Below are positions 26,570 through 35,067 of a stretch of 64,000 nucleotides of DNA, in pieces; the first letter of the stretch is position 1; each line of letters opens with the position of its first letter. Made by a program: the position numbers and the translations under genes. The notes under the pieces were generated by a model that did not search any database, was not told the origin of the DNA, and saw only the letters and a program-made list of their open reading frames with translations. The DNA comes from Chitinophaga pinensis (GTDB taxonomy: Bacteria > Bacteroidota > Bacteroidia > Chitinophagales > Chitinophagaceae). The DNA lies in the NCBI GenBank assembly GCA_945876095.1, contig CAMCMP010000008.1, positions 1 to 64,000 on the forward strand, written 5' to 3'.

Positions 26570-27964
26570 ATGGAAGGAATCCAAAATAATAAATACCTGA
26601 TCCTTATTACCTCCGTGGCGTCCCTTGGTGGCCTGTTGTTCGGGTTTGATATTGCTGTGATATCCGGCGTCCTTCCATTTGTACAAAAGCAGTTTGCTTT
26701 GTCGCCCGTAGAAGAAGGTTGGTTTGTTAGTTCCGCACTGATCGGCGCCGTAATCGGTGTTGCTTTTTCCGGTGAGTTGAGCGACCGGTATGGCCGAAAA
26801 AAATTATTGGTGTTGGCTGCCCTGCTTTTCTTTTTTTCTGCCCTGGGTTGCACTTTGATACCATCCCTGTTCTGGATCATCGGCGCCCGTATGATCGGCG
26901 GTGTAGGCATCGGCGTGGCATCGATTATAGTTCCCTTATATATTTCAGAAATCTCCCCGGCAGCCATCCGCGGGAGGCTCGTTACCTGCTATCAGCTTGC
27001 GGTTACCACAGGTATACTAATAGCCTATCTTACAAATGCGGCTCTGTTGAATTTTACCCTGGGCCAGCATGGGCTTTCGGCGGACAGCCTTTTTTATTTG
27101 CTGTATGTTAAAGAAGTTTGGCGTGGAATGTTTAGTATTTTGATTCTGCCTTCTCTTTTATTTTTGGTTGGCTTGATATTAGTTCCGGAAAGTCCGAGGT
27201 GGTTGATAATGAAAGGAATAAATGAACGCGCGATATCTATTTTGACCAGAATAACAAATGATCGCAAACAGGTAAGTATAGATGTAGCTGATATTAGCAG
27301 AAACCTAAAAAGCGAAAAAGGTACGTATAAAGAATTGTTGCAGCCCGGTATGCGAAAAGCATTGAGCATTGGGCTTTTGCTGCCTTTTTTATCACAGTTC
27401 AGCGGTATCAATGCAATTATTTATTACGGCCCGACTATTTTACACAATGCGGGTATTACAATGAGCAATTCGTTACTGAGCCAGATCATTTTTGGTTTTG
27501 CCATCGTAGTGTTTACTTTTATTGCCATCTGGAAGGTAGACAAAATTGGGCGTCGTAAGTTATATCTCGTAGGTACAGCGGGCGCAACGATCAGCTTGTT
27601 TCTTACCGGTCTGTGCTTTTACTTCGGATATACTTCCGGTATCCTATTACTTGTATCTGTACTGCTATTTTTAGCGAGCTTCGCGTTTTCGATCGGTCCG
27701 TTGAAATTTGTGGTGGCCGGGGAAATATTCCCAAATAAGATACGCGGCCGCGCAATGGCCCTTAGTATTATGGTTATGTGGATAGCCGATACAATTGTCG
27801 GGCAGCTTACACCGGTTTCGCTGAGGGAACTGGGCACTGCAGGTACATTCTGGGTATTCTCGTTTTTTTGCCTGGTTGGATTTTTTGTAATACTTAAAAT
27901 GTTACCTGAAACAAAGGGCAAGTCGCTCGAACAGATTGAAGACTTTTGGAAAGCAGTGCATTAA
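26570..27964 (+). CDS. Sugar porter (MFS) sugar:proton symporter, XylE/GalP type
   Basis: This 464-residue inner-membrane protein has twelve predicted helices and the sugar-porter signatures: GGLLFGFDIAVISG in helix 1, SDRYGRKKLL after helix 2, the IVPLYISEISPAAIRG motif, LVPESPRWLI at the end of the first half, DKIGRRKLYL, FPNKIRGRAMA, and PETKGKSLEQIE at the C-terminus. It would bring the monosaccharide released in the periplasm into the cytoplasm. It follows GH92 after 58 bp with no palindrome between them, so it is likely in the GH92 transcription unit. The sugar transported is not evident; mannose would fit the context. Confidence 0.93.
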   Translation: MEGIQNNKYLILITSVASLGGLLFGFDIAVISGVLPFVQKQFALSPVEEGWFVSSALIGAVIGVAFSGELSDRYGRKKLLVLAALLFFFSALGCTLIPSLFWIIGARMIGGVGIGVASIIVPLYISEISPAAIRGRLVTCYQLAVTTGILIAYLTNAALLNFTLGQHGLSADSLFYLLYVKEVWRGMFSILILPSLLFLVGLILVPESPRWLIMKGINERAISILTRITNDRKQVSIDVADISRNLKSEKGTYKELLQPGMRKALSIGLLLPFLSQFSGINAIIYYGPTILHNAGITMSNSLLSQIIFGFAIVVFTFIAIWKVDKIGRRKLYLVGTAGATISLFLTGLCFYFGYTSGILLLVSVLLFLASFAFSIGPLKFVVAGEIFPNKIRGRAMALSIMVMWIADTIVGQLTPVSLRELGTAGTFWVFSFFCLVGFFVILKMLPETKGKSLEQIEDFWKAVH

Positions 27965-28044
27965 TTGTTCCAGGGAGATTGCCTTGATATGATTAAGTAA
28001 TAGATAATAGCTTAATTAACAAGGTTAATAAATCTTCCCGTAAT

Positions 28045-29103
28045 TTGATTGACCACTCAAAACAGGCCTATTTGAAATCAATTAAAAAAATATTGCTTAA
28101 TGAAACAGCCTCGCTTGAAGTGGATTTGTTTGGCGGTGCTATTACCAATTTTCATCTGCACGAAGGCAAGGTTAATCCGTTGAGTTTTAAATTTTCCAAA
28201 GAACAGATGCCTGCCAACAATCAACCTGGTGCACCCTACCAGGGACATTTTTTATGCTTGGGAAGATGGGGGGAGCCATCCGCTGGGGAAATCAAAGCGG
28301 GTATCCCTGATCACGGGCAGATCGCCAATATAGATTGGGAAGCTTTGCAAAGCGATGACAAGAAATTAACAATGCAGACTACAGGCCAATTGGAAGGATT
28401 ACATGTCGAGAGAACGATTCAACTGGAAAGCGGGCTGCCCGTTTACCTGGTTCATGAACAGGTGAAGAATATAAATCCGCTTGGCAGACTATACAATATG
28501 GTACAGCATCCAACGCTGGCAGCGCCGTTCCTAGATAATCATACCATTGTCAATTGCAATGCATCGGCAGGGTTTAACTATCATTTTTTTAATAGCCCTG
28601 AAGACCATACTGTCCAATGGCCCCGTGTGATCGGCGAAAACGGCTCTATTATCGATCTTAGTAAGTCGGTAAATGGAAATAATTCCGTGTATTCTTTTAT
28701 CGTTAGCCGGGAAACTGATCTTGGCTGGGTTACCGCCTATGCCCCCAAAGCAGGTTTACTGTTTGGATACCTGTGGCGCCGTAAGGATTATCCCTGGATC
28801 AATTTATGGCAGGATTGGTCAGATGGACAAATCAGGTTCCGTGGATTGGAGTTTGGGACAACAGGCATTCATCGCCCATTTCAGCAAATCCTTGAAAACG
28901 GTAAAAGCAGGGTGTTCGGAGAAAATACTTTCGCTTACATCGATGCGGGGGAAACTGTCTCACGATCTTATCTTTCGTTTCTTCATAGAGTTGAACCAGG
29001 TTTTGCAGGTGTGGAAGCAATTAGTATATTGAATGGATTCATTACAATAAAAACTTGCGCCAATGAAAGAAAATACATAAATACATCCTTTAAAAACTTT
29101 TAG
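28045..29103 (+). CDS. DUF4432 family aldose-epimerase-like protein
   Basis: This 352-residue protein appears to start at TTG (28045); no in-frame ATG occurs between the previous in-frame stop at 27994 and the conserved N-terminus. The fold is galactose mutarotase-like: LEVDLFGGAITNFHL, GHFLCLGRWGEPS, GIPDHGQIAN, LYNMVQHPTLAAPFLDN, WINLWQDWSDGQIRFRGLEFGTTGIHRP. The family lacks a settled activity; mutarotation of the imported sugar is plausible. It is the last gene with the GC-richer composition of the glycan locus; the sequence becomes AT-rich directly after it. Confidence 0.8.
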   Translation: MIDHSKQAYLKSIKKILLNETASLEVDLFGGAITNFHLHEGKVNPLSFKFSKEQMPANNQPGAPYQGHFLCLGRWGEPSAGEIKAGIPDHGQIANIDWEALQSDDKKLTMQTTGQLEGLHVERTIQLESGLPVYLVHEQVKNINPLGRLYNMVQHPTLAAPFLDNHTIVNCNASAGFNYHFFNSPEDHTVQWPRVIGENGSIIDLSKSVNGNNSVYSFIVSRETDLGWVTAYAPKAGLLFGYLWRRKDYPWINLWQDWSDGQIRFRGLEFGTTGIHRPFQQILENGKSRVFGENTFAYIDAGETVSRSYLSFLHRVEPGFAGVEAISILNGFITIKTCANERKYINTSFKNF

Positions 29104-29211
29104 CACTAATCCGAAAGATGATATCCTCAACTTCGTAAGGCATAAGTCTTTAAACATTACCTGTGTATTGGTATAAAAGAATTTATGTTAAATCAGCAAA
29201 AAATATTTAAA

Positions 29212-29247
29212 CATGTATATACAAGTTCTTATTTTTCCTTATCTTTG
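29212..29247 (+). promoter_or_regulatory. GntR-type operator and promoter of the E1-alpha operon
   Basis: CATGTATATACAAG (29212-29225) matches the locus core at 13 of 14 positions. TATCTTTG (29240-29247), an exact TAnnTTTG -7 box, lies 28 bp after the start of the core, the same spacing as at GH92. The ATG at 29252 is only 4 bases beyond the box, so the mRNA would be leaderless or nearly so if this is the true promoter. Confidence 0.72.
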
Positions 29248-29251
29248 ATTT

Positions 29252-30211
29252 ATGAAAGCAACTAAAGAAAAAATCCTATCAATGTACAAGCAAATGTTTC
29301 TTATAAGAAATTATGAGGATAAGATTTATTTTATGTTTTTGGAAGGTATCATGCCTGGAACAATTCACCAGTGTCAGGGGCAGGAAGCATGTGCTGTAGG
29401 GATGCTATTTGATTTAAGCAAGGACGATTACATGACATCTACACACCGTCCTGCTGGGCATTGTTTGGCAAAGGGGGTGTCGCTTGATTCTATGATGGCA
29501 GAGATGTTTGCCAAATCAACTGGGTGTTGTAAAGGAAAGGGCGGTGCTATGCATACTGGTGATATTTCTGTAGGAGCTTTGCCGGCAATTGCCATTACTG
29601 CTGGTGGTATGCCGGTAGCAGTAGGAGTAGGGCTATCGTGTAAAATGCGTAAAACAGATAATGTGGTTGTTTGTTTCCTTGGGGATGGTGCTAGTAATGA
29701 AGGAGCTTTTCATGAATCAATGAACGCCGCTTCTATTTGGAATCTTCCGGTAATATTTGTTTGTGAGAATAACCTTTATGGAGCATCAACTCATATTACC
29801 CAGGTTATTAAAATTGAAAATATTGCCGATAGGGCGGCTGGGTATGGTATGCCTGGCGAAGTGGTAGATGGTAATGATGTATTAAAAGTAAATGATGCGG
29901 CTACTAGGGCTATAGTTAGGGCACGCAATGGGGAGGGCCCAACTTTTTTAGAGTTAAAAACGTATCGGCGTAGAGGTCATTCAAGAAATGATTCATGTGG
30001 TTACAGAGATAAAGGAGAAGAGAAAGAATGGTTAGAAAAAGACCCTTTAACAATCTGTAAAAATTATATATTGAAAAATAACTTAGGTACGGTCGAAGAA
30101 ATTGATAGTTTGGAAAAGGAAGTATTAAAAAGTATTGAAGCGGCTGTTGAATATGCGAAATCCAGCCCTAGTCCTGCTCCGGAAGAAGCATTGAACAACG
30201 TTTTTTATTGA
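29252..30211 (+). CDS. 2-oxoacid dehydrogenase E1 component, alpha subunit (pyruvate/acetoin type)
   Basis: This 319-residue thiamine-diphosphate enzyme subunit carries the motif GDGASNEGAFHESMN...CENN. It also has the phosphorylation-loop region HSRNDSCGYR and the substrate-side segment STHRPAGHCLAKG with KGKGGAMHTG. Together with the beta subunit it would decarboxylate a 2-oxoacid and pass the acyl group to the E2 at 32194. Pyruvate and acetoin dehydrogenases share this architecture and cannot be separated by eye. A decayed relative lies at 11132. It is first in an operon of six genes. Its operator and very short or absent leader tie it to the glycan locus. Confidence 0.9.
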   Translation: MKATKEKILSMYKQMFLIRNYEDKIYFMFLEGIMPGTIHQCQGQEACAVGMLFDLSKDDYMTSTHRPAGHCLAKGVSLDSMMAEMFAKSTGCCKGKGGAMHTGDISVGALPAIAITAGGMPVAVGVGLSCKMRKTDNVVVCFLGDGASNEGAFHESMNAASIWNLPVIFVCENNLYGASTHITQVIKIENIADRAAGYGMPGEVVDGNDVLKVNDAATRAIVRARNGEGPTFLELKTYRRRGHSRNDSCGYRDKGEEKEWLEKDPLTICKNYILKNNLGTVEEIDSLEKEVLKSIEAAVEYAKSSPSPAPEEALNNVFY

Positions 30212-30236
30212 AAAAATTAAATAAAAAAAATACAAT

Positions 30237-31256
30237 ATGGCAAAATTATCAATTGCAGAAGCTCTACGGGAAGCAATCAGAGAGGAGATGAGATTAAACG
30301 AAAGGGTATTTTGTTTGGGGGAGGATATTGATGTAGACGGTGGTTTTGGAGGAGCCTTTACAGTTACATTAGGGTTATCAAAAGAATTTGGACACGAAAG
30401 AATTTTGGATACGCCCATTTCTGAAATAATGATTGCAGGCGCTGCGGTTGGTGCTGCTATGACGGGAATGGTTCCTATTGCTGACGTGCAGTATGGAGAT
30501 TTTCTTTTTTGCATGATGGACCAATTAGCTAATAACGCAGCAAAAATGACTTATATGTCAGGAGGGGCTATTAAAGTTCCTATGGTAATGAGGGCACCTG
30601 TTGGTGCTACTACTAGGGGTGCACAACATGCCCAAAGCCTTGAAGGATTTTTCACTCACATACCCGGATTGAAAATAATTTGCCCATCTACCGCTTATGA
30701 CGCTAAAGGGTTATTAAAAACTGCCATTCGAGATAACAATCCGGTAGTTGTATTTGAACACAAGTTACTTTACGGCAGTAAGGGAAACCGAGCAGAGAAG
30801 TCAGCACTAAGCCCGGTTGGCGAAGTGCCGGATGAAGAGTATTTGATACCATTTGGAAAAGGAGTGGTTAGAAGAGAAGGGAGGGATATAACAATTGTAG
30901 CAAACCTGCTGATGGTATACCGTTCGTTAGAAGCGGCTGAAATATTAGAGAATGAAGGAATTAGTGTAGAGATTATTGATCCAAGAACACTTGTACCTTT
31001 TGATTATGACCTTGTAATTGAATCTATTAAAAAAACATCACGATTAATAATAGTTGAAGAAGATACACGTACAAATGGGTGGGGCGCTGAAATTGCTGCA
31101 CAGATAGCAGAAATTGGTTTTTATTATTTAGACGCGCCAATAGTTAGGGTTGCCTCATACGATGTTCCGATTCCTTTTGCACCTGTGATGGAGAATTTTG
31201 TTGTGCCTTCTGCAGCCCGTATTGCCGATGCAGCAAAAAAATTAATGAAATCCTGA
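30237..31256 (+). CDS. 2-oxoacid dehydrogenase E1 component, beta subunit
   Basis: This 339-residue transketolase-like subunit has the landmarks LGEDIDVDGGFGGAF, DTPISEIMIAGAAVGAAM, a QLANNAAKMTYMSGG helix, MRAPVGATTRGAQHAQSLEGFFTHIPGLKI, and VEIIDPRTLVPFD near the C-terminal domain. It is 25 bp downstream of E1-alpha, as expected for a heterotetrameric E1. It ends with TGA directly followed by TAA; TGA is rare as a stop in this window. It is followed 22 bp later by the class II aldolase gene, an unusual insertion between E1 and E2. Confidence 0.93.
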   Translation: MAKLSIAEALREAIREEMRLNERVFCLGEDIDVDGGFGGAFTVTLGLSKEFGHERILDTPISEIMIAGAAVGAAMTGMVPIADVQYGDFLFCMMDQLANNAAKMTYMSGGAIKVPMVMRAPVGATTRGAQHAQSLEGFFTHIPGLKIICPSTAYDAKGLLKTAIRDNNPVVVFEHKLLYGSKGNRAEKSALSPVGEVPDEEYLIPFGKGVVRREGRDITIVANLLMVYRSLEAAEILENEGISVEIIDPRTLVPFDYDLVIESIKKTSRLIIVEEDTRTNGWGAEIAAQIAEIGFYYLDAPIVRVASYDVPIPFAPVMENFVVPSAARIADAAKKLMKS

Positions 31257-31278
31257 TAACCTTAAAATAAATTACGAC

Positions 31279-32187
31279 ATGGCATTAGTTTCGATGAATA
31301 AATTGATGAATCATGCACTGAATAATAACTACGCAGTTGGTTATTTTGAAGCATGGAATATGGAATCTATACTTGCTGTAGTAGATGCCGCAGAGCAAAC
31401 AAATTCTCCAGTAATTATTGGATTTGGAGGACAATTTATTGGAAGTAAAAAGCGGACAATTAAAGAAAACATTTATCACTACGGATACCTGGGAAAAGCT
31501 ATAGCTCAACAAAGCAAGATGCCCATTGCTCTTTTACTTAATGAAAGTCATGAAATTGATCTTTTAATTAACGGGGCTAAGGCAGGATTTAATGCAATCA
31601 TGTACGAAAATCATGAACTCACATTACAGGAATCAATTGAAATAAATAAATATCTCGTAAAAACAGCTCATTATATTGATGTAACGGTGGAGGCTGAAAT
31701 AGGTAAGCTGCCAGATGCTGATATTGCAACCAATACTATCAACGGAGGACAAAAGACGGATATAGATGAAGCGGTTTACTTTGTTGATAAAACGGGGATT
31801 GACGCTTTAGCCGTATCAGTTGGCAATGTTCATCTGATGGAATCGGGAAAAGCGCAACTTGATTTCGACTTAATTCGGTTATTAAGAAAAAATATAAAAG
31901 TCCCACTTGTTCTCCACGGGGGTACAGGTATTTCAGATGAAGACCTGAAAGAAGCTGTTGCCCTTGGCATGTGTAAAGTAAATGTAGGTACAATATTGAA
32001 ACGAGCCTATATCAGTTCGATACAACAATATTTAAAGCAAAATGATATTGAAAATATGGATCCTCATAAAATTATAGGAAGAGGGGGTGAAAGCGATATG
32101 TTATGTAGTGCAAGGGCAGCAATTGCTGTTGAGGTAACAAAATTTATTAAAATTATAGGTTGTGGGAATAAAGCACATTTAATCTAA
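31279..32187 (+). CDS. Class II (fructose-bisphosphate aldolase family) aldolase with altered active site
   Basis: This 302-residue protein matches class II ketose-bisphosphate aldolases along its length: MALVSMNKLMNHAL, YAVGYFEAWNMES, VTVEAEIG, the zinc-His segment SVGNVH, and LVLHGGTGISDEDLKEAV followed by KVNVGT. However, the catalytic/zinc motif HLDHG is replaced by LLNES (residues 86-90). The proton-transferring Asp becomes Asn and the first zinc His becomes Glu, with a His two residues further on. The GGxED region after EAEIG is also different. It may cleave an unusual ketose phosphate, use a changed metal site, or do other chemistry. It sits between E1-beta and E2, suggesting its product feeds the dehydrogenase. 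The start gives a perfect family N-terminus. Confidence 0.85.
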   Translation: MALVSMNKLMNHALNNNYAVGYFEAWNMESILAVVDAAEQTNSPVIIGFGGQFIGSKKRTIKENIYHYGYLGKAIAQQSKMPIALLLNESHEIDLLINGAKAGFNAIMYENHELTLQESIEINKYLVKTAHYIDVTVEAEIGKLPDADIATNTINGGQKTDIDEAVYFVDKTGIDALAVSVGNVHLMESGKAQLDFDLIRLLRKNIKVPLVLHGGTGISDEDLKEAVALGMCKVNVGTILKRAYISSIQQYLKQNDIENMDPHKIIGRGGESDMLCSARAAIAVEVTKFIKIIGCGNKAHLI

Positions 32188-32193
32188 CGAAAA

Positions 32194-33411
32194 ATGCTCA
32201 ATAGAATATTAATGCCTTCGGGCGGACAGACAACTGATGAAATGATAATCCTAAAATGGAATAAGCAGGTTGGCGACACTATAAATAAAGGAGACATTTT
32301 ATTTGAAATTGAAACAGACAAAGCAATTTTAGAGGTTGAAAGTTTTGCTGAAGGGAAATTACTGGAGATTACCTACCCTGCAGGTTTAACTGTAAAAGTG
32401 GGAGTGGTGGTTGCATTAATTGGTGAAGAAGCAGATATTATTAAATCTGCTAATCCTGATGAGAATAAATCTATAGGTATTTCTACAACGGTTACGAATA
32501 AGATCCAACCTAAAGAATTGATTATTGAACAAACAATTGAAGTAGCAAAAGGGAAGCAGATACTAGCCTCCCCATTGGCTAAAAGTTTGGCAAAAATTGA
32601 AAATATCAGATTAGAAGATGTTGCCATGACTGTTTCAAACTCAATCATAAAAAAAGCAGATATTTATCAATATTTGAAAAATAAAAAAGATACAAAAATT
32701 CATGAAATTCTGAATGCTGCTGACGAGTATAATTTACTTGAGGTAAGTTCAATCAGGAAAACTATAGCCCGTAGAATGAAAGAGAGTTTGTCTCTAGCGC
32801 CTCACTATGTAATTTCTGTGGATATTGATATGACTAATACAGTTGCTTTTCGTAATAAACTTAATGCTAACAAACAAGCAGTGCCTACTAAAATATCTTT
32901 CAATGATATTATTATGAAAGTAGTAGCTAAAGCCATTGAAAGATTCCCGATTATTAATTCTACATACAATGAAAACCAAATTTGTATATTTAAAGAAGTT
33001 AATATTGGATTAGCTGTTGCATTGGAGATGGGAATAATTGTTCCGGTGGTGAGATCGGTAAATAAAAAATCTATTTTAGAAATCTCAATAGCTAATACTA
33101 AAAATATAGATAAAGTAAAAAATAATCAAATTAGCGAAGCGGATTTAAAGGGTGGAACCATTACCATTTCTAATTTAGGAATGTTTGGAATTGATTATTT
33201 TACCGCAATCATTAATCAACCTGAAAGTTGCATACTTGCAGTAGGTAGTATTTCAAAAAAGGCTGTAGTTTTCGGTAATGAAATTGTAATTCGGGACATT
33301 ATGAATATAACGGGTTCATTCGATCACAGGGTTATTGATGGGGCTATTGGTGCACCATTTTTGCAAAAAATAAGAGAGGTGCTTGAAAATCCTGAGTTGC
33401 TTTTATATTAG
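32194..33411 (+). CDS. 2-oxoacid dehydrogenase E2 component (dihydrolipoamide acyltransferase)
   Basis: This 405-residue protein has an N-terminal lipoyl domain (residues 1-80; lipoyl Lys in EIETDKAILEVES), a peripheral subunit-binding domain near residues 125-165 (ILASPLAKSLAKIENI), and a C-terminal catalytic domain with RKTIARRMKESLSLAPHY. The active-site motif DHRVIDG follows, then FLQKIREVLENPELLLY. One lipoyl domain only. It would accept the acyl group from the E1 encoded just upstream. No E3 (dihydrolipoamide dehydrogenase) gene is in the operon, so E3 must be shared from elsewhere in the genome. It starts 6 bp after the aldolase stop, indicating tight co-translation. Confidence 0.92.
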   Translation: MLNRILMPSGGQTTDEMIILKWNKQVGDTINKGDILFEIETDKAILEVESFAEGKLLEITYPAGLTVKVGVVVALIGEEADIIKSANPDENKSIGISTTVTNKIQPKELIIEQTIEVAKGKQILASPLAKSLAKIENIRLEDVAMTVSNSIIKKADIYQYLKNKKDTKIHEILNAADEYNLLEVSSIRKTIARRMKESLSLAPHYVISVDIDMTNTVAFRNKLNANKQAVPTKISFNDIIMKVVAKAIERFPIINSTYNENQICIFKEVNIGLAVALEMGIIVPVVRSVNKKSILEISIANTKNIDKVKNNQISEADLKGGTITISNLGMFGIDYFTAIINQPESCILAVGSISKKAVVFGNEIVIRDIMNITGSFDHRVIDGAIGAPFLQKIREVLENPELLLY

Positions 33412-33538
33412 AAATACCATAACACAAATTTTTTAGAGAAAATGAATTTAGTTTAGTAAAAAAGGTAGATTAGTTTTTAATTAGTAAGGCTTCTTTAACT
33501 AAATATTCTATTGAAGTCTTTGTTATAAATTTATTGAT

Positions 33539-34087
33539 ATGCTTACAATACAACAAGTTGAAAAAGCCAGGCACAATGCAATTTCTTTTTTTGACAGGGC
33601 AGGACTCGTTTTGACAGAAAAAGAGAAGTTGGAGATTGAAATAGCAGATTTTGGATTAAGTGATTTTGAAAAAATTGGTTTGGAGGTATTGGTATATGTA
33701 AATACAAAAAGGGTTTGTGCAAAAGAAATTGTTATGTTTCCCGGGCAAACTTGTCCAGAGCATGTCCATGTCACAAAAAATGGTGTACCTGGAAAAGAAG
33801 AAACATTTAGGTGCAGGTGGGGAAAAGTTTACTTGTATGTTTCCGGGCCTGTAAATTGTGATAAATCTGTGGTTAAAGGATTGGACCAATATGCAGATTA
33901 CTTGAAAGTAGCACATGAAGTTGTTTTAGAACCTGGAGAGCAATATACCATATTACCTGACACTTTGCATTGGTTTAGGGCTGGTGATGACGGGGCAGTT
34001 GTTTCAGAATTTTCTACAATGAGTACAGATGCACAAGATGTTTTTACTGACCCCAGGATAAACAGATTTACATTACTTGCTGAATAA
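33539..34087 (+). CDS. D-lyxose/D-mannose ketol-isomerase (YdaE-type cupin)
   Basis: This 182-residue single-domain cupin closely resembles the Bacillus YdaE D-lyxose isomerase: a KEIVMFPGQTCPEHVHV metal-binding strand, then GKEETFRCRWGKVYLYVSG, LEPGEQYTILPDTLHWFRAG and STDAQDVFTDPRI. Metal ligands are the two His of EHVH, a Glu in KEE, and the His of TLHWF. Such enzymes interconvert D-lyxose/D-xylulose and D-mannose/D-fructose. With GH92 and GH38-type mannosidases in the same regulon, mannose to fructose is the simplest role. It is separated from E2 by 127 bp without a clear promoter, and the kinase gene follows almost without a gap. Confidence 0.88.
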   Translation: MLTIQQVEKARHNAISFFDRAGLVLTEKEKLEIEIADFGLSDFEKIGLEVLVYVNTKRVCAKEIVMFPGQTCPEHVHVTKNGVPGKEETFRCRWGKVYLYVSGPVNCDKSVVKGLDQYADYLKVAHEVVLEPGEQYTILPDTLHWFRAGDDGAVVSEFSTMSTDAQDVFTDPRINRFTLLAE

Positions 34088-34089
34088 AT

Positions 34090-35067
34090 ATGAAAAAAAT
34101 GGACCAGGAAAAATCCCATATTGCTTGCATCGGGATTTTATGCGCTGATATAATGGGTAAAACGATAGATCAATTAGCCGAGAAAGGTAAATTGAGTCTG
34201 GTAGATAGTATTTCGTTACATGCAGGGGGCTGCGCAGCCAATGTAGCTATGGCACTTTCAAAAATTGGTCTTCCTCCTGCGATAATTGGTAAGGTTGGTG
34301 ATGATAGCTTAGGTAATTACTTAATTAATACTTTAAAAAATGAAAGTATTAATGTAGAGGGCTTGCAGATTGATAGTCAAGTTTCTACTTCCGCATCAAT
34401 GGTAATGATTTCTGATGATGGAGAAAGAACTATTATTCATTCCCTGGGTGCAAATAAAGAATTTAGTTATGATAGTATTGATCTTGAAATAATTTCAAGA
34501 TCAAAAATTTTACTAATAGCAGGGACATTTCTTATGCCTTCTTTCGATGGCGAAGGCACAGTTAAATTATTGAAATTTGCGAATGAAAAAGGTGTATTAT
34601 GCTGCTTAGATACTGCATGGGACGCATCGGGGCAATGGATGTCAAAAATTGAAAATTCTTTGGCTTATCTGGATTGGTTTATGCCTAGTTATGATGAAGC
34701 AGTGAAATTGACTGGCCAAACAAATCCGCATGATATTGCGGAAGATTTCATACAAAGAGGGGTTAAAAATGTAGTAATAAAGTTAAGTAACAAAGGCTGC
34801 TTTATAAAGCCTGCACTGGAGCAAGGATATATGGTACCCTCCTTTAGCAACGTGCAGGTTATAGACTGTTCAGGAGCAGGTGATTCTTTTTGTGCCGGTT
34901 TTATTGCAGGGCTCTCTATGGGGTGGGATATCAGAAAATGTGCAGTTTTTGCTAATGCAGTTGGAGCACACTGTGTTATGGAAATAGGTACAACCACCGG
35001 GATAAAATCAATGGCCGAAATTTTAAAGTTTATAGATCAGTATGGTGAGGGCTATTCTATCCAATAA
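34090..35067 (+). CDS. PfkB-family sugar kinase
   Basis: This 325-residue ribokinase-fold kinase has the glycine-rich substrate lid segment LHAGGCAANVAMALSKIG near the N-terminus, the central NEKGVLCCLDTAWDASGQW, and the phosphotransfer motif DCSGAGDSFCAGFIAG with the catalytic Asp in GAGD. The start codon is two bases after the isomerase stop, so the two are probably translationally coupled. It would phosphorylate the ketose made by the isomerase, at C1 or C6; a C1 product would suit cleavage by one of the two aldolases of the regulon. No promoter or operator lies between it and the isomerase gene. Confidence 0.9.
   Translation: MKKMDQEKSHIACIGILCADIMGKTIDQLAEKGKLSLVDSISLHAGGCAANVAMALSKIGLPPAIIGKVGDDSLGNYLINTLKNESINVEGLQIDSQVSTSASMVMISDDGERTIIHSLGANKEFSYDSIDLEIISRSKILLIAGTFLMPSFDGEGTVKLLKFANEKGVLCCLDTAWDASGQWMSKIENSLAYLDWFMPSYDEAVKLTGQTNPHDIAEDFIQRGVKNVVIKLSNKGCFIKPALEQGYMVPSFSNVQVIDCSGAGDSFCAGFIAGLSMGWDIRKCAVFANAVGAHCVMEIGTTTGIKSMAEILKFIDQYGEGYSIQ

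Noticed and set aside
29252-35067. Sulfoquinovose (sulfo-EMP type) pathway
   Set aside because: Isomerase, PfkB kinase and aldolase fit the outline, but there is no GH31 sulfoquinovosidase, sulfolactaldehyde reductase or sulfonate exporter nearby, and mannosidases dominate the locus.
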